Shown here: positions 24,174 through 33,565 of the stretch, in pieces
How positions within the stretch are numbered: position 1 is the stretch's first letter
Layout of the letters: each line of letters begins with the position of its first letter
Source of the DNA: Breoghania sp037026715
Lineage (GTDB): Bacteria; Pseudomonadota; Alphaproteobacteria; Rhizobiales; Stappiaceae
Direction: 5' to 3'
Assembly: GCF_037026715.1 (NCBI RefSeq)
Contig: NZ_JBANCG010000008.1
Span: 186,001 to 250,000 of the forward strand
DNA length: 64,000 nt
Translations under genes and position numbers: made by a program
The notes under the pieces: model-generated
What the model was told of the DNA's origin: nothing
The model's database searches: none
The model's input: the letters and a program-made list of their open reading frames with translations, nothing else

Positions 24174-25970
24174 TCAGAGTTTGTACGCGGTGCGGAAGCC
24201 GCCCCAGTGGCGGCCGAAGACGTGCAGCGGCACGTCGATCTCGCGCATCCACACGATCTGGCCGTTGCCCATGTCGCGCGGATAGGACTGGATAAGGAAG
24301 GGCCGCGTGTTGCGCGCCGCGCAAAGGCCGGCGCGGTCGTCGAAGATGCGGCGGTTGCGGCAATTGGCGGCGTTCCAGGCCGGATCGTCCGGTTTTTGCG
24401 GGTGGGAATAGATGCGGTTGTGCACCGGCAGGTAGCCGTTGCGGTCGACCGCCACGCAAAAGGTCATGCCGCGTCCCCTGGAGGCCTCCAGCAGCTGTTC
24501 CTGCACCGGCGTCAGGATCTCTTCCAGAACCGGCAGGGCCCGCGTGGTGACCTGCTGCGGATTGCTGTCGGGCACCGGCTTGTAATTGGTGTCGTAAAGC
24601 GCATCGAGCGAAAGCCGGCCGGATTGCACGGCCTCGCTCAGGGCCGCCTCGATCCGTGCGGCGGTCTCCTTCGCGGCGCTGATGAAGCCCTCGTTTTCCG
24701 ATTTGACCCGCGCGATCAGCCTTTCGAGCCCGGCGCGCGTCGCCTCGTCCAGGTCGGCGAAGGCGCAATGCAGGCCCAGCGCGCTCGACCCGACGACGGT
24801 GACCGGCAGCCGGCCCACTTCCGGCAGCACGAGCACGGCGCGCGTGCCCACTGCGACCGGACGCGTCTGCGACACCTTCAGCAGCGTGCCGCCTTCGGAA
24901 ATGTCCAGCGTGTTGACGGCAAGCTCGAGACCCGCGCCCTCCAGCCGGCCTTTCAGGTCCACCGGAAAGCGGTCGTGCCGGCGGCGGTTGCCGGCCTCGG
25001 TCTGGCGGATCAGCATCGTGAAGCGGGTGGAAAGCGCCTCGGTCAGCCCCGTCATGCGATTGCTCGCCTCGGTGATACGGGAGCCGGTTTCATCCGCCGC
25101 ATCGGTCGCGGCCGAGATCGCGGCAACGCGTTCGGAAACCTCGCGCACGAAATCCGCCGTCATGTGGGCGGACCGGCCGATCTCGTCGGTGGTGGCGACC
25201 TGTTCCTCAACCGCACCGGCGACCGCGACGAAGCTCGGACGGATCTCGTCGATGACGCCGATGACCCGGTTGACCGCCTCGATGGAGCCTTCCGCGGTCA
25301 CCTGCAGCTGCGAGATGTTGGAGCTGATCTCGTCGGTCGCACGCTGGGTCTGTTCGGAGAGCTGCTTCACCTCGTTGGCGACGACGGCGAAGCCCTTGCC
25401 GGCCTCGCCCGCGCGCGCCGCTTCGATGGTGGCGTTGAGCGCCAGAAGGTTGGTCTGCTTGGCCACCGCGGAAATCATCGAGACCACGTCCGCGATCTTC
25501 TGCACCGCCTCGCGCAACTCGTTGACGCCGTCATTCGCCTCCGACGCGATGCCGCCGGCCTTTTCGGCGAGCGTGGTCGTGGAGGCGACCTGCGCGCCGA
25601 TCTCGCGGCTCGTCTTGGTCAGTTCCTCGATCGCCTCGGCGAGCTGGGAGGCGTTGGCGTTGGCCTCCTCGGAGCGCGCGGAAAGCTGGCCGGTGTCGGC
25701 GCGGATGCCGGAGATGATCCGGGTCTGACCGTCGATCTCGTCCTTGACCGCGCCGGCGCTGGAGACGATGGAACGTGCGGCGACCGCGAGATCGGCCTCA
25801 ATGAGGTCGAAGGTTTCCGAAATGTCGGCTGCGTGCATGGACGATCCGCCCGCATCGTCGGGCAGCCGCACGACATCGGCATCATCCTGCTGCGCCTCGG
25901 CAGGAGCGGTCTCCCTGCCCTGCATCCGCCTTCGGGCGAAGCCTGGAAAACCGAATGCGCGCGAAGCCAT
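24174..25970 (-). CDS. soluble methyl-accepting chemotaxis protein with PilZ domain
   Basis: The product is 598 residues without a membrane segment, so it is a cytoplasmic receptor. The signalling region runs over about 60-315, with the conserved hairpin tip EAARAGEAGKGFAVVANEVKQLSEQT around 180-205. A PilZ domain follows at about 325-425, with the RRRHDR and DISEGG motifs that bind cyclic di-GMP. The C-terminal 150 residues (YDTNYKPVPDSNPQQ onwards, with DRNGYLPVHN and NRRIFDDRAG) form a domain seen at the end of other receptors. A nucleotide second messenger could therefore feed into chemotaxis. The start has a GGAGACAAAG site. Confidence 0.92.
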   Translation of the reverse strand: MASRAFGFPGFARRRMQGRETAPAEAQQDDADVVRLPDDAGGSSMHAADISETFDLIEADLAVAARSIVSSAGAVKDEIDGQTRIISGIRADTGQLSARSEEANANASQLAEAIEELTKTSREIGAQVASTTTLAEKAGGIASEANDGVNELREAVQKIADVVSMISAVAKQTNLLALNATIEAARAGEAGKGFAVVANEVKQLSEQTQRATDEISSNISQLQVTAEGSIEAVNRVIGVIDEIRPSFVAVAGAVEEQVATTDEIGRSAHMTADFVREVSERVAAISAATDAADETGSRITEASNRMTGLTEALSTRFTMLIRQTEAGNRRRHDRFPVDLKGRLEGAGLELAVNTLDISEGGTLLKVSQTRPVAVGTRAVLVLPEVGRLPVTVVGSSALGLHCAFADLDEATRAGLERLIARVKSENEGFISAAKETAARIEAALSEAVQSGRLSLDALYDTNYKPVPDSNPQQVTTRALPVLEEILTPVQEQLLEASRGRGMTFCVAVDRNGYLPVHNRIYSHPQKPDDPAWNAANCRNRRIFDDRAGLCAARNTRPFLIQSYPRDMGNGQIVWMREIDVPLHVFGRHWGGFRTAYKL

Positions 25971-26604
25971 CTTTGTCTCCTGAGACGGAAGGGCAGGTCA
26001 TGAATGCCAGCATATTCCGCGCCAATCATGAACTCTTGGTTAACTGTAAATATTACTCATGCGGGAAACACATATAAGACATGCAAGCGAACCCCATAAT
26101 TCTTTAATATTTTAATTTTTGCTGCAGCGCGAAACGGCGAAGAAGCTTACTCGGGATGATATCCCTCGATTTTGTGCCAATTGCCGTAGAGACAGCGTGA
26201 CTTGCGGCGGACCGGAGCCCAATGACGAAAGCTTGAACGCAAAAGCTCAGGCGGCCGGCGCGGGAATCGCCTGTGCGCGATGCGGTGCGTCCAATGGCGC
26301 CCGGACGGGGCGCGGCGTGCAGGAGAAATGGCGGCGAAGCGCGCGCGGGCAGACGTGCCGCCTTGTGCGCAAGATCTTCAACAAGCCATTCAAACTGTGG
26401 CCTGACCGGGCCTGCCATGCTATTCAGCCGCCGACGCCGTTTTTCAGCGTCGTCAAAAAGCCAGAATCCGGCTTCACCCGGACGCGACCGCAATGCGAGG
26501 CGCGGATGCCGGGTGGAGCCCTTTTGCCTGATCCGCCAATGCTCGCCCGCCACGGTGCGGAGCGTTCCGGGACTGCCCGGCGCGGCGGATAGCGTGGAGG
26601 TGAA
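25971..26604. other. 634-bp gap without a recognised gene
   Basis: Positions 26030-26130 are AT-rich, with short TTTAAT-type runs, and probably hold the promoter of the chemoreceptor gene. The remaining 450 bp is GC-rich and has open frames, but none with a plausible protein, so I report none. A small GACGCC/GGCGTC-type hairpin is visible near 26430. There are no repeats of the families found elsewhere. Confidence 0.6.
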
Positions 26605-27318
26605 ATGAGCGACGAGTTGAAGCGCGCATCGGCCCTGGCGGCGCTTGAGGAAGTGCGGTCGGGCATGCGGCTTGGGATCGGCACCGGCTCGACGGCCGAG
26701 TTCTTCGTGCGCGCCCTGGCGGAGAAGGTGGCCGGCGGGCTCGATATCGTCGGCGTGCCGACCTCGGAGCGCACGGCGGCGCTCGCCCGCGAGCTCGGCG
26801 TTCCGCTGACCACGCTCGACGAGACGCCTGAACTGGATCTGACGGTGGACGGGGCCGACGAACTCGATGCCCGGCTGCAGCTCATCAAGGGCGGCGGCGC
26901 GGCGCTCCTGCGCGAAAAGATCGTGGCGGCCGCCTCCCGGCGCATGGTGGTGATCGCCGACGACAGCAAGTTCGTGGAGACGCTCGGCCGTTTTCCGCTG
27001 CCGATCGAGGTGATGCCCTTCGGCCTGGAAGCCACCCGGCGCGCCGTGGTGAAGGTGGCGGATGCGCTGTCTCTCAAGGGCGACGTCGTGCTGCGCAAGG
27101 CCGCTGACGGTTCCCCGCTGGTGACCGACGGCGGACACTACATTCTTGATGCCCATTGGAGCCGGCTTCCGGATGCGTCCGGTCTGGCCGACCGCCTCGC
27201 CGCCATTCCCGGCGTGGTGGAACACGGACTTTTCATCGGCCTGGCCAAGGCCGCCTACGTGGCGGGCCCTTCCGGCGTGCGCCAGATCGCGGTCGCGACG
27301 GCCGACGAGACGAACTAA
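26605..27318 (+). CDS. rpiA: ribose-5-phosphate isomerase A
   Basis: The product is 237 residues. Signature segments are GTGST (26-30), DGADE (82-86), KGGGAALLREK (95-105) with catalytic E104, and the active-site GEVVMPFG-like PIEVMPFGLE segment. It interconverts ribose-5-phosphate and ribulose-5-phosphate in the pentose phosphate pathway. A perfect GGAGGTG site precedes the ATG. It heads a plus-strand run with the DUF2059 gene (11 bp gap), gor and gph. Confidence 0.97.
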   Translation: MSDELKRASALAALEEVRSGMRLGIGTGSTAEFFVRALAEKVAGGLDIVGVPTSERTAALARELGVPLTTLDETPELDLTVDGADELDARLQLIKGGGAALLREKIVAAASRRMVVIADDSKFVETLGRFPLPIEVMPFGLEATRRAVVKVADALSLKGDVVLRKAADGSPLVTDGGHYILDAHWSRLPDASGLADRLAAIPGVVEHGLFIGLAKAAYVAGPSGVRQIAVATADETN

Positions 27319-27329
27319 CGGAGAAAGAC

Positions 27330-27890
27330 ATGACGCGTTCGATCCATTCCTGCCTGACGGGCGGCCTCGCCGCCGTCACGCTTGCCGCAAGCCTGGCCTT
27401 CGCCGCGCCCGCCATGGCGCAGACCCAGAATCAGAATTCCGGCAACGCGGCTGCCGGCGACCAGGAAACCTTCACCAAGGAACATCTGGCCGCCGCGCGC
27501 GCCGCGATCGAGGGCGGCAACGCCTTCCGTTCCTTCGACGACATCCTGCCGGTGATCGCCGACAAGACCCGTACCCTGTTCATCCGCACCAACCCTTCCG
27601 CCACCAAGGTGATCGACGAGGTGACGAACGAGGTTGCGCTGAAGCTCGCCAACCGCCGTCCGGAACTCGACCGCACGATCATGGAAGTGTGGGCGCGCCG
27701 CTTCTCCACCGAGGAGCTGAACGAGATCGCCGCCTTCTACCAGTCGCCGGTCGGCAAGAAGTTCGCCAAGCTCGGGCCCGAGCTGACGGCTCTGTCCATC
27801 GGTGCGGCCAAGCAGTGGGGCGACGTGATCTCCACCGAGATGGTGACGCGCGTGCGCGAAGAGCTGAACAAGCGCGGCTATCAGTTCTGA
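27330..27890 (+). CDS. DUF2059 domain secreted protein
   Basis: The product is 186 residues with a signal peptide ending in AMAQT near residue 31. The mature part carries a DUF2059 domain, most clearly in the WARRFSTEELNEIAAFYQSPVGKKF segment, near 119-144. The family is helical and periplasmic and its function is unknown. The ATG follows CGGAGAAAG. It is only 11 bp after rpiA and is probably cotranscribed. Confidence 0.92.
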   Translation: MTRSIHSCLTGGLAAVTLAASLAFAAPAMAQTQNQNSGNAAAGDQETFTKEHLAAARAAIEGGNAFRSFDDILPVIADKTRTLFIRTNPSATKVIDEVTNEVALKLANRRPELDRTIMEVWARRFSTEELNEIAAFYQSPVGKKFAKLGPELTALSIGAAKQWGDVISTEMVTRVREELNKRGYQF

Positions 27891-28154
27891 TTTCGCGCCC
27901 AGCGTGGGCCGGATGGGGGCAGGGCTGGAAATCGGGCCGGTCGCCGCTGGCGGCCGATAACTTGATGTGGCCGCCGCAGGGCAGGTCCGATGGCATGACG
28001 GGGCCGCCGCTGGCGGCCGGGTTGCTCGTCTCCTATGTCTAAAACATGTGTCGTGCGGACCGGCATCGACCGCCGGTTCTTGCAGAGCGCACGTGTCTTG
28101 AGAATGCGCCGGCCGAATTCGTCGCGCGGCGCGGACGTTTGAATGGAGCCGGCA

Positions 28155-29543
28155 ATGGCGGACTATGACTACGACCTCTTTGTGATCGGTGCGGGCTCGG
28201 GCGGCGTGCGCGCGGCCCGCATCGCGGCCACCCACGGCGCGCGGGTGGCGATCGCGGAGGAATACCGCTATGGCGGCACCTGCGTCATCCGGGGCTGCGT
28301 TCCCAAGAAGCTTCTGGTCTACGCCTCTCAGTATTCGGAGCATTTCGAGGACGCGAAGGGCTTCGGCTGGCACGTCGGCGAGACCTCGTTCGACTGGAAG
28401 AAACTGATCGCCAACAAGGATCAGGAGATCGCCCGGCTTGAGGGCATCTACCGGCGCAACCTGGAGCGTTCGGGCGTCGAACTGCACGACACGCGGGCGG
28501 AAATCGTCGGCCCGCACGAGGTGCGGCTGAAGGCCGTCAACCGCACGGTCAGCGCGAAATACATCCTCGTGGCGACGGGCGGGCGGCCCTATCTCGACGA
28601 CACGGTGGAGGGCGTGGAACACACCATCACCTCCAACGAGGCGCTGCATCTTTCCAGCTTCCCCAAGCGCATCGCCATTGCCGGCGGCGGCTACATCGCG
28701 GTCGAATTCGCCGGCATCTTCGCAGGCCTTGGCGCGGAGACGACGCTCGTCTATCGCGGCGAGGAGATCCTGCGGGGGTTCGACGACGACCTGCGCACCG
28801 CCGTCCATAACGAGATGGAAAAGAAGGGCATCCGCATCCTGTGCGGCGAGGTCTTCACGAAGATCGAGCGCCAGTCCGACGGCAGCCTGAAGGGCCACCT
28901 GCGCCAGGGCGCCACGGTGGAGGCGGACCAGATCATGTTCGCCATCGGCCGCAGGCCCAACACCGATGGCCTGGGACTGGAGACGGCCGGCGTGGAGCTG
29001 GGCGGCAAGGGCGAGATCAAGGTCGACGAGACTTCGCGCACCAACGTGCCGTCGATCTATGCCATCGGCGATGTCACCGACCGGGTGAACCTGACGCCTG
29101 TGGCGATCCGCGAGGGGCACGCTTTTGCCGACACGGTCTTCGGCAAGAGCCCGCGCACGGTGGATCATTCGCTGATCCCGACGGCGGTCTTCTCGCAGCC
29201 GGAAATCGGCACCGTCGGGCTGACCGAGCGCGAGGCCTGCGCCGCCTATCCGAATGTCGACGTCTACCGCTCGATCTTCCGCCCCATGCGGCACACGCTG
29301 TCGGGCCGCGACGAGAAGATGGTGATGAAGATTCTCGTGGATGCGGACACCGACCGGGTTATCGGCGTGCATGTGCTGGGCCCCGATGCGGGCGAGCTTT
29401 CGCAGGTGCTCGGCATCGCGCTGAAGATGGGGGCGACCAAGGCGGACTTCGACGCCACCATGGCGGTGCACCCCACCGCCGCCGAAGAACTCGTCACCAT
29501 GCGCGAGCCGGCCGAACAGCACCGCCGCGCGGCCGCCGAATAG
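28155..29543 (+). CDS. gor: glutathione-disulfide reductase
   Basis: The product is 462 residues starting MADYDYDLFVIGAGSGG. It has the FAD-binding GAGSGG motif, the redox-active pair C43/C48 (GGTCVIRGCVPKK), the NADPH-binding GGGYIAVEFAGIFAGLG segment, and the C-terminal HPTAAEE dimer-interface His-Glu. It reduces oxidised glutathione with NADPH. The spacing of the two cysteines and the VIRGC variant are typical of glutathione rather than dihydrolipoamide reductases. The upstream 27891-28154 gap holds the promoter; it also has two GCCGCTGGCGGCC repeats. Confidence 0.96.
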   Translation: MADYDYDLFVIGAGSGGVRAARIAATHGARVAIAEEYRYGGTCVIRGCVPKKLLVYASQYSEHFEDAKGFGWHVGETSFDWKKLIANKDQEIARLEGIYRRNLERSGVELHDTRAEIVGPHEVRLKAVNRTVSAKYILVATGGRPYLDDTVEGVEHTITSNEALHLSSFPKRIAIAGGGYIAVEFAGIFAGLGAETTLVYRGEEILRGFDDDLRTAVHNEMEKKGIRILCGEVFTKIERQSDGSLKGHLRQGATVEADQIMFAIGRRPNTDGLGLETAGVELGGKGEIKVDETSRTNVPSIYAIGDVTDRVNLTPVAIREGHAFADTVFGKSPRTVDHSLIPTAVFSQPEIGTVGLTEREACAAYPNVDVYRSIFRPMRHTLSGRDEKMVMKILVDADTDRVIGVHVLGPDAGELSQVLGIALKMGATKADFDATMAVHPTAAEELVTMREPAEQHRRAAAE

Positions 29544-29555
29544 GGCGGAAGAATC

Positions 29556-29577
29556 GGTGCGCCCCTGCGGGCGCACC
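29556..29577 (+). terminator. Hairpin after gor
   Basis: GGTGCGCCC-CTGC-GGGCGCACC forms a nine-pair stem 13 bp after the gor stop. Only a weak C/T-rich tail follows, so termination strength is uncertain. Confidence 0.5.
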
Positions 29578-29697
29578 CCTTGCCTTGCCCCTTCTCTTCC
29601 CCTCCCCGCGCCCTAGATCCCCGGCGTCTCCGCTTGCGCCACGCCGTCAAACCGGCTAGCCCCGAACTCTCATCCGCGCTTTCCAGGAGTTTTCGCC

Positions 29698-30378
29698 TTG
29701 CCCGCTCCCGTTCTCGTTTTCGATCTCGACGGCACGCTGGTCGACACCGCGCCCGATCTCCTGGCCTCGCTCAACGCCGTGTTGGAGGCGCGCTCCCTCG
29801 GGCCCATTCCGATGGAGGGGCTGAACCAGCTCGTCGGTCAGGGCGCGCGGGTGATGCTGCAGCGCGGGTTCGACATGGCGGGCGAGCATCTCGATCCGGC
29901 GGAGATGGAAATCCTGTTCAACGCCTTCATCGAGCACTATTCGCAGAATATCGCCGTCGCCAGCCGCCCCTTTCCGGGCGTCGAGGCGGCGCTCGACCGG
30001 TTTGCGGAGGCCGGCTGGAAGCTCGCCGTGTGCACCAACAAGCTGGAAGGCCTCGCCCGCCGGCTGCTGGAAGAACTGGACATGACCGCGCGGTTTTCGA
30101 CCATCGTCGGCGGCGACACCTTCGCCAGGCCAAAGCCCGATGCCATGCCGATCCTGGGCGCGATCGACCGCTCCGGCGGCAGCCCGGCACGCGCGCTGAT
30201 GGTCGGCGATTCCGTGACCGACATCGACGCGGCGCGCGCCGCGCGCATTCCGGTCGTCGCCGTCGATTTCGGCTACACGCCCGTGCCGGTGAGCGAACTC
30301 GGCCCCGACCGGATCATCTCCTCCTTCGACGCGCTTTGGCCGGCCGTCCAGGACCTCGCCAGCGCCACGCCCGCATAA
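29698..30378 (+). CDS. gph: phosphoglycolate phosphatase
   Basis: The product is 226 residues from a TTG start that follows CCAGGAGTTTTC. It belongs to the haloacid dehalogenase superfamily. Motif I is DLDGTLVDT with nucleophile D9 and acid D11, motif II lies in AVCTNKLEGL, and motifs III/IV are ARPKPDAMPILG and MVGDSVTDIDAARAA. It removes phosphoglycolate formed from DNA 3' end repair or RuBisCO oxygenation. The position after gor and rpiA matches conserved Hyphomicrobiales neighbourhoods. The TTG start is the only one in frame with a ribosome binding site. Confidence 0.93.
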   Translation: MPAPVLVFDLDGTLVDTAPDLLASLNAVLEARSLGPIPMEGLNQLVGQGARVMLQRGFDMAGEHLDPAEMEILFNAFIEHYSQNIAVASRPFPGVEAALDRFAEAGWKLAVCTNKLEGLARRLLEELDMTARFSTIVGGDTFARPKPDAMPILGAIDRSGGSPARALMVGDSVTDIDAARAARIPVVAVDFGYTPVPVSELGPDRIISSFDALWPAVQDLASATPA

Positions 30379-30579
30379 ACCGTCCACCCCTATCCACGCC
30401 CCTGCCCCCGCCTCAACGCCAAGCGCGCGAAAGCTGAAGCGTTAACCATACTTATCGTTAAAGTTTTAACCGTTCGGCGCGAGCATCCGATCCATCACCG
30501 GGGGTCGGAATATTCGTGCGGGGGCGCGAGCAACGCGGGCGCGACGATCCTCATCGCCTCGTCCGCAAGGGTTATTGGT

Positions 30580-30987
30580 ATGGCGTATCCCAGGCGGCTC
30601 TCCGTATTGGCCGCAAGCGTTCTCATGATGGTGACGCTTGCCGGCTGCTCCTCGATTCCCGGCTTCGGCTGGCTCGACCAGTCCAACGTCACCTGGAACG
30701 ATACCAAGTGGTGCGTTCCCGGGTCGCTGAAGCGGGTCGTGGTGCGCGTGTCGGAGCGTTTCGGCCACGTCACGGTGACCTCGACCAAGCGCTGGTGGCT
30801 GGAGAACTGGTGGAAGGGCGGCGCGCCGCATTCGCTGCACCGCTCCTGCCGGGCGGTCGATTTCAAGGTCCGCGGCAACCCGGGCAAGGTCATCGCCTTC
30901 CTGAAGGCGCAGCGCGAGGTCGGCGGCTACAAGTACTATCCCGGCAGCCACTATCACATCGACAACGGCCGTCGCCGGACGTGGTGA
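30580..30987 (+). CDS. M15-like (YcbK/DUF882-type) peptidase lipoprotein
   Basis: The product is 135 residues. The lipobox LAGC puts the lipidated cysteine at C23, so it is probably anchored in a membrane on the periplasmic side. The rest is a small zinc peptidase domain: H87 and D94 in SLHRSCRAVDF, and H126 in GSHYHIDNG, match the SxHxxGxAxD and HxD motifs of M15A D-Ala-D-Ala peptidases and YcbK. The likely target is peptidoglycan stem peptide. It is short for the family. The upstream region is AT-rich with TTAACC half-sites near 30440-30470. Confidence 0.85.
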   Translation: MAYPRRLSVLAASVLMMVTLAGCSSIPGFGWLDQSNVTWNDTKWCVPGSLKRVVVRVSERFGHVTVTSTKRWWLENWWKGGAPHSLHRSCRAVDFKVRGNPGKVIAFLKAQREVGGYKYYPGSHYHIDNGRRRTW

Positions 30988-31066
30988 ACGGCGAGACGCC
31001 GGCCCGGCGATCGATCTTCACGGCGCCCGATGCCGCAAGGACCGATCGTCCGGATCGGCAGGTCCT

Positions 31067-32245
31067 TCAGCCGAAACGGCGAATGAGCCAGTCGAACACC
31101 GTCGCCTGCCAGAGCGTCGCCGCCCCCAGCTGGCAATGCTCTGCGCCGCCGGTCTCCCGCGTGTAGATCACCTTCTCCACCGAACGCGCGTTGATCAATG
31201 CGTCGGCGAACTGCTGGACCTGGGTGACGGGGACGAAATGGTCCGCCTCCCCGGCCAGGATGAGCACATCGCCCTTGATCCTGTCGGCGACGCCGGCCAG
31301 CGTGAACGGTTTGGTGGCATCGACGAATTCGTCGGCGGTATCCGTTCCAAACACCCAGCAGCCGTTTTCGACCGCCCAGTGGACGCCGGGCAGATCGCGG
31401 GCGGCCGGATTGGCCGCCAGCCTGCGAAACGGCTCGCACACCGCGCCGAAATCGTACATCACGTTGAACGAGACGACCCCGTCGATGCGATCGTCGAAGG
31501 CGGCGGCGCGTGGCGCCAGATAGCCGCCAAGGCTGATGCCGAGCAGGACGATCCGTTCCGGCTTGGCGAAGGTCGCGGCGAAGTGATCGAGAAGCGCCGA
31601 GGTCGGCTTTTCCCATTCGTGCGTGAAATACATGTTCTGTTCGCGCACCAGCCCGCACTGGCCCGGACCTTCGTAGGTCAGCACATTGTAGCCCCGCTCC
31701 ACCGCGTCCTTGCCGAACATGAAGTAGAGCTCTTCGAGCGTTCCGTCGAAACCGCCGGCGATCACGATGAGCGGCTTGTCCGCTCCGTTTTCAGCCCCGT
31801 AGTAGATCGCGTTCAGGTGACCGCTCTCATAAGGGACCGCGAAGCGCTCGTAGCGTACGCCGAGCTTGTCGAGCCCCTCGTTGAAATTGGCGATCTGCCG
31901 CTCCCACGCGATTTCGCGGCGCGGGTCCTTCGGCGCGAGAAAGAACTCCGCGGTGCGCCAGTAGCTGTGGGCGCGCTGCCGGGCAAGACCGCTGCTGGTG
32001 GCATCGGCGCAGCCTTGCGCAAGAGCCTCGCTGCGCTTCGCGATCCCGGAAAACGCGTCATACCATGCGCCTGCGTCGCCTTCCGGCACATGCGAGATCG
32101 CCTGCAGCACCTCGGCAATGTCGGCAGCCCCGGCGGGTGCGTCGCTCAACACCCGCAGCGCCTGGAAATGATACGTCTGGTCATTGAAAAGCCGGGCATT
32201 GCCGGTGCGCGCCGCCGCACGATCGTTGATGTCGGTCTCTTGCAT
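31067..32245 (-). CDS. alpha/beta hydrolase (FrsA/dihydropseudooxynicotine hydrolase-like)
   Basis: The product is 392 residues from the ATG at 32245, which has an AAGGAGC site. The N-terminal 150 residues form a helical cap. The alpha/beta core follows with nucleophile S238 in GISLGG, probable acid D335 in GEADHF and H370 in GGAEHCQLG. This arrangement, with the cap in front, is that of 2,6-dihydroxypseudooxynicotine hydrolase and FrsA-type proteins, which cut C-C bonds or esters. The substrate is unknown. It is divergent from the AraC-type regulator, which may control it. Confidence 0.87.
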   Translation of the reverse strand: MQETDINDRAAARTGNARLFNDQTYHFQALRVLSDAPAGAADIAEVLQAISHVPEGDAGAWYDAFSGIAKRSEALAQGCADATSSGLARQRAHSYWRTAEFFLAPKDPRREIAWERQIANFNEGLDKLGVRYERFAVPYESGHLNAIYYGAENGADKPLIVIAGGFDGTLEELYFMFGKDAVERGYNVLTYEGPGQCGLVREQNMYFTHEWEKPTSALLDHFAATFAKPERIVLLGISLGGYLAPRAAAFDDRIDGVVSFNVMYDFGAVCEPFRRLAANPAARDLPGVHWAVENGCWVFGTDTADEFVDATKPFTLAGVADRIKGDVLILAGEADHFVPVTQVQQFADALINARSVEKVIYTRETGGAEHCQLGAATLWQATVFDWLIRRFG

Positions 32246-32389
32246 GATGTGCTCCTTGTGGCCTTGCAAACACCGAAGAACCGTATCGCCTCACGCGGGC
32301 TAAACTTGTGTTTCGGTGCCATTTACTTGATAATCCGCGCCAACATGACGTAACCTCGCCGCGGTTCGAGGACGGAGGCGACAACGCCA

Positions 32390-33433
32390 ATGCACAATCG
32401 GGCAGCAACACCGCTATCGTCGGCGTCGTCCCTGAGCCTTCTGGAGATGACGATCGACGCGGCCCGCAAGGCATCGCTGCTGGGGGACGAGGAAGCACGG
32501 AAACTGAGTTTCGGACTTCGCCGCTCCGAGCGCTTCGGAAACGAACACGTCGCCGAAGCGGCCTTGCTCGACCTGTGGAAGCGGCTGGAACAGCGCTACG
32601 GCGGGCCCGAGGTCGGCGCGCTGGTGGCGCTCAATGCGGACTTCTCGAAACTGGGCCTGCTGGGCGACGTGATCTCGCAAGCGACCTCGGCGGAGGAGAT
32701 CTATGCCCGGATCGTGCGTTTCAACCGCCTGCTCAATCAGAACACGACGCTGGAACTGAAGGCGACGCCCTCGCGGATATTGCTGTTCTACCATCATCCG
32801 CGCGTCACGACGGCCCACAACGCCGCGCTCCACGCGGGGACGATCTGTTCGCTGGGCCTTCTCGCGCTGGTGCCGCGTCGCTTCTTCGATGCGCCGCTGG
32901 CACCCGAGGCCGCCTATTTCGCCTGTCCGCCGACAGCAGGCCTGGAGGCTCTGCACGACATCTTCGGCCCCACCTTGCATTTTTCCGCCGAGACGTCGCA
33001 CATCGAGTTCAACCGCGTCGCCCTGCGCCGGCTGCACCGGGCGGGACAGCCACACATTCTGGGCTACCTTGAGCGTCTTGCGGAGGCCGATCTTGAGCAA
33101 TTGCCGGCGCGCGGCACGCTCGCGGCCCAGACCCGGCAGTTCATCGGTCAGTCCTTAGCCGGCGGCGCGCCGTCGCACGCAGCGGCGGCACGATCCATGG
33201 GCATGTCGGTACGCACGTTCCAGCGGAGCCTGTCCCGCGAGGGGGCGACCTATTCCCGGCTTTTGCAGGAAACGCGCCGCGAACTGGCCGAGCGCCTGCT
33301 TGAGAGCGGGCGCTACTCGCTCTCACAGATCACGTATCTGCTGGGCTATTCGGAGCAGGCCGCCTTTTCCCATGCCGCGCGGCGCTGGTTCAAGAAGGCC
33401 CCCCGCGCGATGAAGGCCGATCCGCGCGGTTGA
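32390..33433 (+). CDS. AraC-family transcriptional regulator
   Basis: The product is 347 residues. The C-terminal HTH_AraC domain covers about 235-345 with two helix-turn-helix units (AAARSMGMSVRTFQRSLSREG and SLSQITYLLGYSEQAAFSHAARRW). The N-terminal part (about 20-210) resembles the arabinose-binding-like domain of OruR/ArgR-type members. Its effector is unknown; the divergent hydrolase gene 145 bp away is the obvious target. The intervening stretch has a CACCGAA/TTCGGTG inverted repeat at 32271-32277 and 32312-32318. Confidence 0.93.
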   Translation: MHNRAATPLSSASSLSLLEMTIDAARKASLLGDEEARKLSFGLRRSERFGNEHVAEAALLDLWKRLEQRYGGPEVGALVALNADFSKLGLLGDVISQATSAEEIYARIVRFNRLLNQNTTLELKATPSRILLFYHHPRVTTAHNAALHAGTICSLGLLALVPRRFFDAPLAPEAAYFACPPTAGLEALHDIFGPTLHFSAETSHIEFNRVALRRLHRAGQPHILGYLERLAEADLEQLPARGTLAAQTRQFIGQSLAGGAPSHAAAARSMGMSVRTFQRSLSREGATYSRLLQETRRELAERLLESGRYSLSQITYLLGYSEQAAFSHAARRWFKKAPRAMKADPRG

Positions 33434-33565
33434 AGCGGCGAGATACCGATACGGATAGGTCGGCACACCCGACCCCCGACACAGCATCGCGCCGACGGTC
33501 ATAAATCCATGAAAACCCGTCAGCGATGCGGGTTTCGGAAAACAGAGCCAAGTGATTGAAACGAA

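Noticed and set aside
22185..26003. A 1,272-codon open frame on the plus strand running across several genes
   Set aside because: It is antisense to the cyclotransferase-like gene and the chemoreceptor and out of frame with the class V aminotransferase between them. Its translation is Arg/Ala/His/Gly-rich without any family motif. Such shadow frames are expected in GC-rich DNA with G/C-rich third codon positions.
26119..26592. A possible 157-residue gene upstream of rpiA
   Set aside because: The translation has no hydrophobic core, family motif or ribosome site, and the composition is like non-coding spacer.
30430..30475. CtrA box upstream of the M15-like lipoprotein gene
   Set aside because: Several TTAAC half-sites are present, but no pair has the required seven-base spacing.
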